Assembly: GCA_973895155.1 (NCBI GenBank)
Contig: OZ316892.1
Span: 15,934,001 to 15,998,000, forward strand
Direction: 5' to 3'
DNA: 64,000 bases
DNA from: Marsupella aquatica
Taxonomy: Eukaryota > Marchantiophyta
Shown here piece after piece: positions 11,130 through 23,539 of this stretch (the stretch's first letter is position 1; the number at the start of each line of letters is the position of its first letter). A program made the position numbers and the translations under genes. The notes under the pieces were generated by a model, which was not told the DNA's origin, did no database searches, and worked only from the letters and a program-made list of their open reading frames with translations.

Positions 11130-12690
11130 GTGATCCTCAGGTACAAGGAGATGGTTTTGGCACCCAATAGTGACGTGTTTGGTGTTAAGACCCATGTCAA
11201 TTGTGTGACAAAACGTAGACAATGGACTCCAGCGGAAGCTTTGCTCCTATGTGAGGATCTGATGGTAAAAGGCTCACCCACACTTAAGAGTATGCTGACA
11301 GGGTGGAATCAGAAGAGCAAGCACCTCAGATTCAACTTTGGAACCGGTCAGCTTCCTGCCTCCCTCACTACTGAACAGACAGTCATGCTCTACTCTTGCA
11401 ACACGCTCATCTCGAATACAAAAGGTATGGCCTTGCAATGATACCTGGCTACTAGACAGATCAAATATCTGACTGATCTATGGACGTCGCACAACAGATG
11501 GGTCACAACTGTCGGCATACACTCCAGGATACAGAACAATAGACCTAATGGACAGGATGAATTCACCAGGTTCCACTCTAGACTAAGAGCGTGCAGCGGA
11601 CTGAGCAACCAACATTTAGCCGATTGCACTGCTTGGCAGTGGATGTGGGAGGGAAAAACAGAGGATGGAAGTTCCCAAATAGAATGTGGGTCAAGAGCAC
11701 CAGCCCCACGACACAGGACATCACCAAGCTGAATAGGAGATGGGGACAACTAGGCACTCAAGGGAGTTGGCAAGAGAAGTGGAAAAAACTTTGGATGGGC
11801 TGGTCCATTCCCAAGGTAAGATTCTTTATTTGGAGACTGTTCAACCACGGTTTCTTCACCAACGGAAGAGGTAGCCACTGGAAGGTCTACAATGGCATCT
11901 GCTCCCGATGCAACATGAGTTTTGAGCACACTGAACATCTGTTTTTCAGCTGCAACAAGGTGACTACTAGATGGCAGGAGGTACATGCCCTTGTCCAACA
12001 TTCCACCGCTCTCAGCTTCCCTATCACTTCTCTGTTCAAACCCATCAGCAATGCCATCCACACACATAAGCGCAAACCTGGCCGCCTGATACTGATATGG
12101 AATTTTGCAACAACATTTGGAAGGAACCCAACGCCGCCACCTATTCCCAGTTCTTGGGCAGAATCCCAGGATGGGTGATCCTCCGCCACACTGCTCACCT
12201 CTGAAGACTATGCAGGATAGCTGCATTTCTGAAAGGAAAAGCAAACAGATTAGAACCGCCATTGATCAATTAATAACTGTTCTAAAACCCTGGGAACATA
12301 TTGATAGTCCTGTTTCTCTTGGCTTGAACGTGAATGATGGAGAGGGTGAGTGAGATATGGGTCCCTGGACATTGGTGTGACAGGATTTATATGGGCCATT
12401 GCAGACAGAACACGAGGATTAATTGCCCCAACCATGTGTGGGGCGCTAGGAATGAGAGAAATTGTAACTCTAGGGGCACTAGACTTAGAGGTAAGGATGA
12501 TCGGGGGACTGTGCTGAACTGGAAAGGTAGGCAGTTCATGGCCCCTTGGCCTGATTGTTGGTGCGGTTTTGGCTTGTTGTTCCGTTGGCAGCGGTTTGTT
12601 CCTGCCCGGGGGGCTTTTGTCGTCCGGTGGGCGAGTTGGGGACTTTGCCTTGTTTCTTTGAAAAAAAAAGGGAAAAAAAGGAAAAAAAAG
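11130..12690 (+). pseudogene. 3' end of a third LINE family (zf-RVT region)
   Basis: The plus strand encodes a broken reverse-transcriptase C-terminal region. The most readable piece (about 11780-11990) has W-S-I-P-K-V-R-F-F-I-W-R-L-F followed by C-S-R-C-N-x5-H-T-E-H-L-F-F-S-C, the zinc-binding module at the C-terminus of plant LINE reverse transcriptases. Upstream pieces at 11130-11441 and 11442-11680 are separated by a stop and a frameshift. The copy ends in an A-rich tail at 12661-12690, so this family, unlike the other two LINE families here, has a poly-A-like end. No catalytic RT motifs are present, so it is 5'-truncated. Confidence 0.65.
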
Positions 12691-13039
12691 GCTGAAGTCA
12701 CGAGACTACGCACCAGTGGAGATGCTATTTATTAATAAGGAATTTGCATATGGAAAAACTATTTAGTCCACATTGGATTGGTCTTCCTCAGCATGTCACT
12801 TATAGAGAGTTAACTATGTTTGCATGAAATACAATGAACTCAATCTTTACTTGCCCCTCCACTTGGTACTTGCTCCAACAAGAAACCAAGTAAACTTGGA
12901 AAAAATGAATATATTTTTGAATGAAATAGCAACATGTCAAGGGCAAAACCTAAAGCTTCATCATGTGCATTGTCTTCACATTGTTGTGTTGACTATGTTT
13001 TTTCTCACTTTGTATGTTGTAACCTCATGTGCATAAATG

Positions 13040-13400
13040 TATTATCTACACAATGACATATTTTCCACGCATGACATCTTTCATGCAACGACATCTTTTT
13101 GCACCATCTTTTTTGAAAATGACCTTTTTTGTGCAGCGCATGGGTATTGAGCTATCAAAATCTATAATAAAATGTTCCCGTGGTTTTAGCAGTGGTTGTC
13201 AACATCTTCTATACAATGAGTCTTTTTACATGAACATATCTTTTAAACAATGACATCCTTTACACAATGACATCTTTTGCGGGATGTCATCCTTTATGCA
13301 TTGACATTGTTTGCACAAAGTCATGTTTTTTGATAGAACATCTTTGCACAATGTCTTTTACTCAATGACATCATTTGCATAACAATTTCTTTTACTGGAC
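13040..13400 (+). repeat. Degenerate minisatellite, core AATGACATCTTTT
   Basis: About 16-18-bp units with core (C)AATGACATC(T/C)TTT(G/A)CAC recur across this AT-rich stretch with many substitutions. No coding content is apparent. The 300 bases upstream (12700-13040) show no gene either. Confidence 0.6.
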
Positions 13401-13434
13401 CATGTCTTTTGCGCAACAGCATATTCTCAAACAG

Positions 13435-14772
13435 TCTTGTCCCTTTAACCCTTTCTCAGGACCTTGTCATATTATTTTTTCCATTTTTTAAATGTAACAG
13501 ACTGTACAACTATCTAAGTCGGTCCACCACATGTACTATCTAAAAGCAATTCAATGTAATGTTGTTTGAAAATAAGTATATAGCTTATGTACTAAGTATT
13601 TAGCCTTTCTCACTCCTATATTCATTTGTTTCATTTTTGGAAATACTTCTGCAGGGAAAGTAGTACTTAAGGTACCTTAATTTTACTCTCTTTAGTTATG
13701 AATTAGTCATACCTGAAAGTATTTCTCCAAAGCATAGTCTTACCTAAACTTTAGGAAGGTGAACCAATGGTTGTGGGTGCTATCCGGGTGCTATTTGGGT
13801 GTTATGTTTTAAAAGTTGCTTTTTGCAAATAAATCAGGTAGGACTAAAACAATTGTTTGATGTAGAGACATGAATTGCCATATGATTTTGATAGTTAATT
13901 TTGTGGTTGTTGCACCAACATTGAGCTCAAAATTATAAGGTCTGCTTTAACATTTGTTACTATGTGCATCCTATATGCTCATTTTTATGAATTCAATCAA
14001 TGCCCTGTGTACTAAGCTAAAGAATAAAAATTGTTGTTTAAGTGGCATTGTGTAAATTGCCTGAAATACTCTACCTAGGTGCTCACATCTCAAAAAGAAA
14101 TTCACAAATGACACCAAGGAAATACTCCCTTCTAAAGTGAAAATTTCCAAAAATGTTTTTGAAAAAATAGTATCAAAGAATTGTAAGTACTACAATTTAT
14201 TTGCAAAAAAACAACTTCTTAAAAATAGCACCCAAATAGCACCCGGATAGCACCCAAAACCATTGGTTCACCTTCCTAGAGTTCAGATAAGACTATACTT
14301 TGGAGAAATACTTTCAGATATGAGTAATTCCAAAAAATTGAGAGAAAATAACTAAGAGAGCAAAAATTACCTACCTTAAGTACTGAAACTGATGCCCACA
14401 TAGATCCCTAGGTTTGTGAAAATGCTCCCATATATTTTTGCAACTCAGTCTATTCACAATGTGATAGGGAATATTCTCAATTAGTCCATCCCAATTGTAT
14501 GGTTTGTGTCTAGGGTCCATGGGAGCACCATTTTTTCTTAAGTACTACTTTTTTTGCAAAGGTATTTCAAAACATGAAAGAAATGAATATGGGAGTGAGA
14601 AGGGCTAGATACTTTGTACATAAATTATATACGTATTTTCAAACAAGAGTTCGCTCAATTACTTCTAGACAGTACATCTGGCAGACTGACGTAAATAGTT
14701 GGACAATATGTTACAATTAAAAAATGGCAAAATAATATGACAGGTCCTGAGAAAGGGTTAGAGGGACAAGGG
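13435..14772. mobile_element. Foldback element with long inverted repeats
   Basis: CTTGTCCCTTTAACCC and the following sequence at 13437-13500 return in reverse complement at 14705-14770. GGTGAACCAATGG with the ATAGCACCC-type repeat at 13757-13845 returns in reverse complement at 14205-14275. The TATATTCATTTGTTTC segment near 13617 pairs with the segment near 14580. The arms are therefore about 400 bp and flank a spacer of about 350 bp. The right arm is longer because a small MITE is inserted in it. No ORF is present. A foldback or large hairpin transposon is most likely. Confidence 0.75.
14385..14537. mobile_element. Nested 153-bp MITE with 9-bp target duplication
   Basis: This segment interrupts the right arm of the foldback element. 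TTAAGTACT stands immediately on both sides (14376-14384 and 14538-14546), and the left foldback arm has the sequence once. Its ends are imperfect inverted repeats of about 25 bp: GAAACTGATGCCCACAT at the left, and a right end whose reverse complement begins GAAAAAATGGTGCTCCCAT. A 9-bp duplication points to a Mutator-like non-autonomous element. Confidence 0.8.
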
Positions 14773-15616
14773 GCCCCATTAAGTATATTTGAAAAGTGAG
14801 GTTTCGTGAGTAATATCTTTACCGGGAGGGGCCCCATCAAGTATTTTGCTGCCTTTGCATCAGATGCCAAAATAAGGAGCTGTACAAGCTTTTGCTGCAG
14901 AACTTTAAGGTTTTTGTGGCAATGTGCCAAGCGATGGATGGAGTCGCTTAGTGCTCCCAGATTGAGGAATCTGACTCAGCCATTTTGGTGCCTATTAGAG
15001 GTCAATGTGATTTTTTGGAGGTCGAGGGAAGTTTGCATATTGACAGTCCTTTTAAGGTCCATATAAACTCTAAAGTTCATTTTCCCTCTTCCCCCCCCCT
15101 CCTTGGTTTTATGGGTTGCATTTGGTTCTTCATGTTTGTCTTATTTGGATCACTTTTGCTTTTCCCTTCATTGTAGTTTTTTTGTCTTGCTATAGAAATA
15201 ATGGTTTTGATTTCAAGAAACTTAATCCTATACTACACTATGGAAAGTGAGATCTTCCTCTCCTTAAACAGCTAAGAGTATCAGTCACCAGATGTAAGGC
15301 TTTCGAATTCGAGAGAAGGACATAAGTTCGCCAATCACACTCCTTTCCCAAATGGGCAGGGTGGCGAGGCGGGGCCAGCCAGATGAAGCTCCCCTAGTCC
15401 CCTCTCACAAGTCCATTGCTCATCGACTCATCGCTCCCCTCCTCGGGAGGCGCAACGGGCCGAATCAGACCGAGTTCTCCTCAGCGGCAGCCATCGGTCA
15501 CTCCGTACAGTAGTAGGAAAGAAACGTTTTTCTACGGGAACATTCTTGGCATCTCCTAATGCAATGCTCGAATGATGAATCTGGCGTGAATCTTCGGTTA
15601 CCAGGGGCCAGGGGGC
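14773..15616. other. No gene identified
   Basis: Mixed-composition sequence with a C-run near 15091-15100 and short unsupported frames only. Confidence 0.4.
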
Positions 15617-15708
15617 ATATCCACTCGGATGAATCTTTGCGACTCATATCAGAGTATATCCACTCGGATGAATCTTTGCGACTCATATCAGAGTATATCC
15701 ACTCCTCG
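15617..15708 (+). repeat. 39-bp tandem repeat, about 2.3 units
   Basis: TATCCACTCGGATGAATC and the following bases recur with a 39-bp period, nearly identical. As 39 is a multiple of three, both strands show repeating 13-residue frames, but nothing else supports coding. Confidence 0.8.
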
Positions 15709-18700
15709 AACCTCGCATCTGTCCTCGGTACTCTTCCCCACCCACTCCATGCCCATGAATCTTGCGTGAATCTTTTTCCACCTCCGTATATTCGTGATTC
15801 CACTCGGTCACCGCGGTACTAATATAAACGGTTTTTCCCAGTACTCCCCACCCCCGTCCGGTACGACTGCTGCGACTCGCGGCCTGCAGAGTCTCACGGG
15901 AGAATCTACTCAAACAGCTTTTAAATTTGTGTTTATCTGAGGGAAGAATATTCTACCTGGTATAATAATAATGATCTCGTCGTCTATCTACGGGGCCCAC
16001 GGTATTGATTGCTACCACTACCGTGTGGGATCGTCGTCGCTTCTGAGGGATCTCGGATGGATCTTCTGATGCGGCTACTCGACTCGTACCAGCAATTCAT
16101 TCATTTATCAATCACAAGCGAAGAACAAAAACTTCAATTCCATCCGAGCCTGCTCCGGCCACTTTTCGTTCATCGCAATCATTTTTTTTTGGAAGGTCAG
16201 TAGCAAGACTAAAAGTTGTCGGGCAAATATTCGGATTCTTATCCTTATCTGTTCACCAGAATATTCCGCATCTTCGACGAGGCACATTCCTCCAACAGTT
16301 TTACCTGTAGGTATGTATCATCTCCCGCCCCCTCCGCCCACCTCAGATTCTCGCGGTAAAATCGTAAAAATAGTACTCAGTACTCCGTATCAGCCTGGCT
16401 CGTCGAGTCCGCCCTTGTTCTCTTCCAGACTACAGTACCCGTAGTAGACTTCGAGTCGGCACCTTTTGCTTGGGATACTGTAGGTTTTGCCATTTTGGGT
16501 TAGGTTTGGGTTACTTCCATTGTAAGTTGTTGGTCAACTTTGTTCGTTCGCATCCACTGAGTTAGTGAGTCCGCCTAAGAAAGCTCGGCTTGTTTGTTCC
16601 CTCTAGTTCCTTCTGCTTCGCCTCTTTGGATACTTTCACTGTCTTGATGCATCGCGTCGGAATCAGTCCAGTTCATTATTCATTCGGATCATTCCACAAA
16701 ATTGTGGGCCTGTGCAGTGCGGTTGTCCACCACGGTCCAGAATCTGTTCAGTGCTCTTCCGCATTATTATTATCTCTTTGCTCCATTCCCTCGCGAAATT
16801 CATCCGCCCATCGTTTTTCTTTCCGTTTCGTCTGTCCTCGTCCTCCTAATAGTTTGCGCTCGACCGTTCCACCGCAAATCTGTGCGTCTTGCTTCTTCAG
16901 TCGCCGCAGCCTTGCTGCCCTGCGCGCTCGCCTTCAGCAGCCAACTCACTTGTGCGGTTGCAGCTTTTGCTGGTGTGACGGCTACTTTTACGTGTACTAA
17001 CTGTAGTTGGTGCGGGAGGCGTCCTGGAGGTGGTTTCAGTATTTTGCATTGCATTTCATTGCGTTGGGCAGGGACGGGCGGGGACAATCTCCGGGTGTTG
17101 TATGTAGGATTGGAGCTTCTTCTTCCCTTTCATTGCTTCCAATATACATTCAGGACAGGGCAGGATAGGACACCTCCTGTTGCAGTTCCAGGATACAGAT
17201 ATGGCCCATGAGAATAAGGTACGGCAAGGCAAAGCAAGGCGTGTTGAACTGTGCCAAACAACCAGTCTGGTCTGGTGGCCGACGACCGAGAGTTGAACTG
17301 CTTGCTTACAAAGTGGGCTGAGGCTGTTTGTCTGAATGAGACTTCAGGCGAATTTCAAGGTGGACAGCGTTCGTTCACATCCCGTCGCGGTGAGTGCGAA
17401 TTTTTTTCTGGTGTGTCGGTGCGGTCGACATCATAATCGCGATGGGGACAGCAAAGCCTTCTAAATGTTGGGTAGTCTGGAGCTGATTTACGGTCTTTAT
17501 TTCGCGGATGATAGGCGTCGTCAGCGGCGCACTCGACTATTGCATTAGAATCGATGGTGTGAAACGTCTAGTACATCAGCGGCGGGAGACGATAGGAGCC
17601 TACATTAGGGAGTTCCCGTTCACTCTAGAGAATGCCGGTGGATAGTCCCTTGATCGGTCGGGGCCCATCCGAATCTGCAAGTTTGACGAAAATCGTAGAA
17701 TTGCTGGAGGAAGCGCGTGGAGGGAACTTGCGGGGAACTTGCAAATCGTCTTTCGTTGAGGACATCTTCCCGCAGTTTCTCTCAGTGTACTCTGGTAAGC
17801 GATCTTCTCCATTTCTTTCGCAGACGTCAAGAAGGAAGATAGGAACGAAAGAATGAGAATGCATCTCTTTGAGGTCGTCGGAGTGCACATCGGCTTTCAC
17901 AAGTCGAGACACATATGTTCAGATACCCCGAGTGTCTCGAGTAGTCGAGGGAGTTGGTTTGAGAAGAGAACAATATGTGAAAGCTTAGAAGACTTAGATG
18001 TATCGGACCATGGATGTCCGATGGTAGATTCGAGCTCGTGAGATGTTTCACGGAATCTGTACTATTCTACTGTCGTTTCTTGAAAATCAACCGTTCCTTT
18101 AAAGCAAATCCGCTTTCCCGAGAAGCACTGGTGTGAGATTCTTCGCCAAGGTATTTCAAGTGTATTCCTCCCTAGAGTGTCACGATCCAGGTCTTGAGCG
18201 TTCATTTCCTGCCGTACTGTGGGGCAAACAAGAAATCTATACAGATTGGTATACAAATCTTTGTCAACAAAAGTCGCATGTGGACCCGTGTTCTGGCACA
18301 AATGCCTGCCAGGAGGTCTCTCGGGCCGGGAGGTAGATCAGCTTGGGCAGATTGCTCGCCGTGATAACCAGCAACATCGTGACGAGCCCTGGTCCGGTGT
18401 TTCTGTTATTAAATTGCTAGAATATGTTTTGTCTTTCTATTCAGTACAATGGTACTGGACGGAATAGGATAATGAGTCACAACCTGCTTCTTGGACTGTT
18501 CCATGAGCGGAATGTCACCGGAAGCCCATTTGTGACTGTGAGTCGCTCTTTAAAATCGGTGCATCACTTCCCTGTGCAAATCAGACAGATGAAGTCCTTC
18601 GTAATGGGTAGTCAATTCCACGGTGATGCGGCATGCGGATACTTGCCTCAGACTGTTGCTCGATTTCTACACTCCGTTGGTGTGATGTGAATGCAGCGAA

Positions 18701-18929
18701 GTTGAATCTCGTTTTGTCAGCTCGTAGAAGGAACCGCTTGCTGCAGCCCTGGTTCGAGTATTTACAGTACCTCCTGTTTGGGGACTGCTCTACAAGATCT
18801 TCGTACTGTCCAAGCATTTGAGGGCAGAGCTGTATGTTTAGCATCGAGTGACGCCGCTCGCAGACGACGGTTGTTGTAGTAACAGAGGGGAATCGTTTAT
18901 GGCAGGTTTGAGCAACTTTTTATGAAATT
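15709..18929 (+). promoter_or_regulatory. Upstream region of the HHO gene (promoter and probable 5' leader)
   Basis: No protein family is recognisable in this 3.2-kb interval and it lacks the repeats seen elsewhere, so it is probably the promoter and 5' leader, possibly with leader introns, of the transcription factor that starts at 18930. It is less AT-rich than its surroundings. Small frames (for example 17632-17856 on the plus strand) lack support. I could not place a transcription start. Confidence 0.35.
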
Positions 18930-21636
18930 ATGGGATCCCCGGCGGATCTGGCCTTAGGATGCCGAGCAGAGTCGCCTATCGCAACAACGGGGAACCTATT
19001 CAAGGTTGTCCCATCGAGCAGGGACAAGGTAGATCGAGATCGAGCTCAAATGTTGGACGAGTACCTGAAGGCGCTAGAAGATGAGAGGCGCAAAATTGAA
19101 GCGTTTAAGCGGGAGCTACCCCACTGCATGCAGCTTCTTGACTACGGTTAGTGTTACAGTAACTACAAACTCTGCGTCAAGCATCAGATGATGTCATTTG
19201 GATCAGGCGTGCAAACCACGTCTAATGTTATCAATAAGTCCCTTGTTTCTTCTGCCACTCTATTAATTCTTACAGAGTCTTGCCTGCCACAGACGTTTCT
19301 CCTGCATTCAATTGACGTGAACTTTCGTGAGAAGTAAACATTGGAAATTGTTGTTCTTGATGGTGGAATCATATCATATTAACGCTTCTTTCGTGGAACA
19401 TTGACAGCCATCGACGCCTCAAAAGAGAATTTGGTCCAGTCTCCTTCTTGTTCCCCAGCACCTCCTCTCGTATCCCTCATCGGAAAAACTACCAAAACTT
19501 TGGGCTTATTTGGGAAGGAGGTAGTGCAAGAGTTTCTCAAGAGCAGGTGGGAGACCACAAGGAAGGACGACATCGAAGCAGAAGAACAGGAAAAACCGAG
19601 AAGGTCTAGCGGGAGCGCCGCCGGTGATAAGCCGACGTGGATGGCCGAAGCCCAATTATGGACCCAACCCTCCTTGAGATCTGATCATTGGAAAGAGGTA
19701 ATAGCTTATCGTATACATGTTTTGCCCAATATGTTACCTGAGGAATTTTTCCTTGGTCTAGATGGAAAGATGATATTTAGACGTCCTACCATAACAGACA
19801 CTTAGCATCATTGGTTTGTTGGTTTATTTAGTCTTCATTGGTTGTTGTTGAGAGCTAGCCTAATGTTTTCTGATATACTGCAGAAAGAGTCATCAACAGA
19901 GGATTCGGTGAGACCGAAAAAGGATTCCGAGAAAAGCACGCTGACAAGCCCTGCCCATCTCTTCAGTAATAAGCAAAGGCCCGGCGGTGCCTTTATACCT
20001 TTCGTCAAAGAGAAACCAGCGCCAGGTCCCGTCATCAGAGCAAAGCCTGGGGTTCCCGATTTCATGCTCTCATCTGGGGAGAGTCGACCCACTACCGCTC
20101 TCGGTTTTGGTGCGGTTGACTCTGAGGTTGGAAGCGTTGAAATCAGTCCTAAAACAACGGATATCAATACACCCATATCTTACGGGAAAGAAACAAGGGA
20201 AAGAGTAAATGGAGTAGGAAGTACTTATTCTGGAGGTACAGGAAGTACCACAACAGGTGCTGGCAACGCTCAAAGAAAAGCACGCCGATGTTGGTCTCCA
20301 GAGCTTCATCGCCGCTTTGTCAGTGCTTTGCAACAGCTTGGGGGTTCCCAAGGTAGTTGTTTGTTGCTTCCTCTAATTCTACATTCTGTCTTCCCAAATC
20401 TGATCGTTTCTGTTTTTGTTCGTCTTGAAAGCGATTTGTTTCCTTGTGTTTGTGCCCGTCATTATTTTGAATTAGTATTAGTATGATAGAGGATAAAATC
20501 ACACTCAACATATGCTGGGCTGGGATGAACAGTTGCCACTCCGAAGCAGATACGAGAGCTCATGAAGGTAGATGGGCTCACCAATGATGAAGTCAAGAGT
20601 CATCTTCAGGTAATCAGAATCATCTTTTCACACAAAATATTTTTAATCAGCTTTCAGACCTCTTAGCTTAAACGAAGTGGACCTCTTCACCCTTGTCGGG
20701 GCAGTCTCTGCCCATAGCTAGAAGGCTCCACACTTCGGCTTGTTCTCGTCGAGCAAGCCTACGAGCTTTCCTTGTTTTGTCATCTTGTGCTTTTCAAGCC
20801 TTTCCTTGGAAGTTGTGTGCCTTTCCGGGCTTCACAATATGAGGACTCCCATATGTTTAGGATGATATGTAATTGTTGACCTGAGAGAGAAGGGTCGCTT
20901 TCGCAGTGCAGAATTTGGGCTGGGGGTGTGCAGCGAAAGAAGTTGCCATAGCTGCTTTCTCCTCGTTTCATTCTACCGCTAAATTTTCAGCATAGTTTGG
21001 GGGCCTTCTCTTTCACACATTCAGCATGTTTAACTGCATGCCAGTCGTGTCAGGGTGACGATTTGACAACGGAGACTGTTTGTGCAGAAATATCGACTAC
21101 ATACACGGAGGCCCAGTCCTACACCGCAAGGTCCTCAACAAAATCCGCCACAGTTGGTTGTGTTAGGTGGTATTTGGGTCCCTCCCGAGTACCAGAACGC
21201 AGGAATGTATCATGATCCTTCCAGTTCTGTCCAACAAGAACCCGTCTTCTGCCAACCCACGATATCTCAAGAGTTCTACTCCCAGTTGCACCCTTCTGTC
21301 CAAATGGAGCTGCATCGGTCTCCATCCCAGAACTCTCCGCAAGGCCCTTTACAGTCAACTAGTAATCTGTCCAGTGGTGCACACCAAACAAGTGGTGAAG
21401 GTTACAGAGAAGATAGTGCGGGAGAGGATGGAAAATCAGAGAGTTCTAGTTGGAAGGGAGAAGAAAACTTGCGAGAGAGTGCAGACAAAGACACTTCAGG
21501 GAAGAGAAATGGCAGTAGTAGCAGCAGCCAGGACGAAGATGAGGCTGATGATGGGAGGGATGGTCAGGTCAGGCTTCAGCTTGAAATGTCATGTTCTAGT
21601 GTACATAATGTAAAGACTGAGCCGTCATTCGCGTGA
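18930..21636 (+). CDS. HHO: NIGT1/HHO-type GARP (G2-like) transcription factor
   Basis: Five exons: 18930-19146, 19408-19697, 19884-20352, 20533-20609 and 21088-21636. All introns are GT-AG, phases agree, and the joined frame is 533 residues. Residues about 41-66 form the family's N-terminal helix ([15 protein letters not shown]). Residues about 150-165 carry [12 protein letters not shown]. Near residue 195 is G-G-A-F-I-P-F. Residues about 301-357 are the GARP/MYB-like DNA-binding domain, with [12 protein letters not shown], then [11 protein letters not shown], then S-H-L-Q-K-Y-R-L-H split by introns 3 and 4. L-G-G-I-W-V-P at about 377-383 is an HHO hallmark. The C-terminus is Ser/Asp/Glu-rich. 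Family members repress nitrate- and phosphate-response genes in the nucleus of land plants; that role here is inference. It is longer than typical angiosperm members. The start ATG has A at -3 and G at +4. Confidence 0.93.
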
Positions 21637-22640
21637 AGGGAGTTACACGGTAGATAACAGAGAGTGGTTGACGTTTTAAATTTTGCTCGGGAAAGTCTAC
21701 AGGACTGCTCAAGTTGAGTCAAGGTTTGTATCGTTTACATAGATTATCGTTCCCTTGGTCTAGAACAGATTAACCATGTCGAGAACCTCAAGTTACATTC
21801 AATATCCTTCTAGAAATACTGCTCATTGACAAGATAATTCTATCTCGTTGGCGTCATGAGGCTGGGTGACTGGGATTTGAGACTTCCGAATGTGATTTCT
21901 GGGTGTACTCTTCTTTGTCCTACGGGGAATATGTACACGGAGGGTTGCTGATCTTCTGCAGCATGACAGTTCTGCAATGACCATCATTTATAGACAATCA
22001 ATGATGTACAATTTTATTTCCACGCCTCCCTGCCCTTCGGATGTTTGGCTTGGTGTACAGGCTTTTGGTAAGGAAAAGAAGAGTTGATCAGGGAGAAAAG
22101 AATTCGTTGCAGCTAGTATAGGGTTTAGTTTGGAACTCTACCCTCAAAATTCACGGCTGTTGTCGTCCCAAGCGGAGTTTTATTATTCTGGAATCGTTAT
22201 TTTCCAAAATTAGATTGGCATATCATATGGTTGCTCCCAAAAGAAGGCCAAAGGGATTGCACAAATTACTTGTGCAGTATGAAAGACTATAATACACTTT
22301 GCGCATTTTTTTTGCCGTGGTCCTCATTTAAAATAACAGGGCAGTTATTTTTTTGCCGGGGTCCTCATTTGAAACAATAGGGCAGTCTTGGGTGAGAAAA
22401 TTTCAAACTGGGAAAAACAGAACCATTAAGACCAAAAAAATGGAATTGAAATGATGACAAGAGGGATGCACTGTGGTGCGGTGTCCGTTTCCCAAGGCTT
22501 GAAGGTTGTTGGATCCTCACTTCGGTCGACATTGTTTGGGGCATATGGATGTGGCTTGTTGCACATGAGGGACACTTTGTTGGCTTGAAGAATGTAAAAA
22601 AGACACCAAAATAATCTCATTTTTAGTGTGTATTGTGCAG
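21637..22640. other. 3' flank of HHO; contains a 41-bp tandem duplication
   Basis: Probable 3' UTR and spacer. At about 22307-22390 the unit TTTTTTTGCCGTGGTCCTC occurs twice with a 41-bp period and few differences. Otherwise nothing is recognisable before the retrotransposon integrase begins near 22640. Confidence 0.45.
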
Positions 22641-23520
22641 ATGGCAAGGTTATATTGTCTCCTTTTGGTGCCCCACTGCAGCCTCTATGCAACAAGCTTA
22701 CAAGGCAAGACAATATTTGAAAGAATTTTTGCAACAACATAAGTGGCAATGTAAGGCAATGCTAGTCCCAATCTTTCTTATTCTTGGTGAGGCATATTTT
22801 CCGCAGGTTTGTACCATCCGCTCAGCTAGACCATCCGCTTGCCCTTGAAGTTCTACAATGATCAATGAGGGCATGGTCAAGTAAGTCGTGAAATTCTCCT
22901 ATGAATTCAGAACCCTGGTCAGTGAGGCACTCTGCACAAACCCAAAACCTGCTACGCACTTGTTGGAGAAAGGCTTGGCTAGTGCACTATGAACTCTTAT
23001 TAGGCAAGGCAACCAATTCAATCCACTTAGACAAGTGCTCAATTGTGATCATTATATAGAGGTTACCTCTGGATGTCAAAGGAATTCTGCAGCTAAATCA
23101 CAAGGCCATCGATAAAAAAATCCTTGAACATGGGAGTGGATGACGTATGGGTGGTCAAGAAGAGAATGAGGTTCTCACTATCACGCTATTCACACCTAGC
23201 TATGATATCCCAAATCTGAACATGCATCCTCTTCCAATGTTAATGAGGAGCCATCAAACTATAAGTAGGCTTGATTCCAAAATGCCCAAGTTTGGAATGT
23301 ACTTTTCTGACCAATTCAGCCCTATCAGCAATCGGTGGGGCCACTCTCTCCCCTTGTGGCAAACAATGGACTAGGTGATCTCCGTTCCACATGTAGCACT
23401 TAGTTATTGTATCCGGTCCCTTTGAGCAGTGGTCATGCCTGGAGGGTACTGCCTGTGCTGCAAGAAATTCAGAGTGTCCAGGTCTTCCCAAATGTCCACA
23501 ATTGGTTGGTCAACAAGGCT
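22640..23520 (-). pseudogene. gypsy-1 integrase remnant
   Basis: The minus strand shows the zinc-binding region (V-H-S-K-L-G-H-F-G-I-K near 23275), then a core with E-H-L-S-K-W-I-E-L-V-A-L-P (near 23020), L-T-D-Q-G-S-E-F and D-H-A-L-I-D-H (22870-22925), and Q-A-D-G-L-A-E-R-M-V-Q-T (near 22820). These are hallmarks of Ty3/gypsy DDE integrases. Several frameshifts and stops make it non-functional. It was separated from its RNase H by a LINE. Confidence 0.8.
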
Positions 23521-23539
23521 ACGACAAAGCAAGGCAAGA

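Noticed and set aside
12334-12735. 133-codon frame with a Lys-rich end
   Set aside because: The Lys run is the A-rich tail of the LINE remnant; the frame has no family match.
15498-15822. 13-residue tandem repeat protein on either strand
   Set aside because: The 39-bp DNA repeat alone explains it; no supporting start context or homologous copy.
16590-17211. Cys/Ser-rich frames of 136 and 169 codons upstream of HHO
   Set aside because: No recognisable domain, two overlapping frames, and the location suits a promoter or 5' leader.
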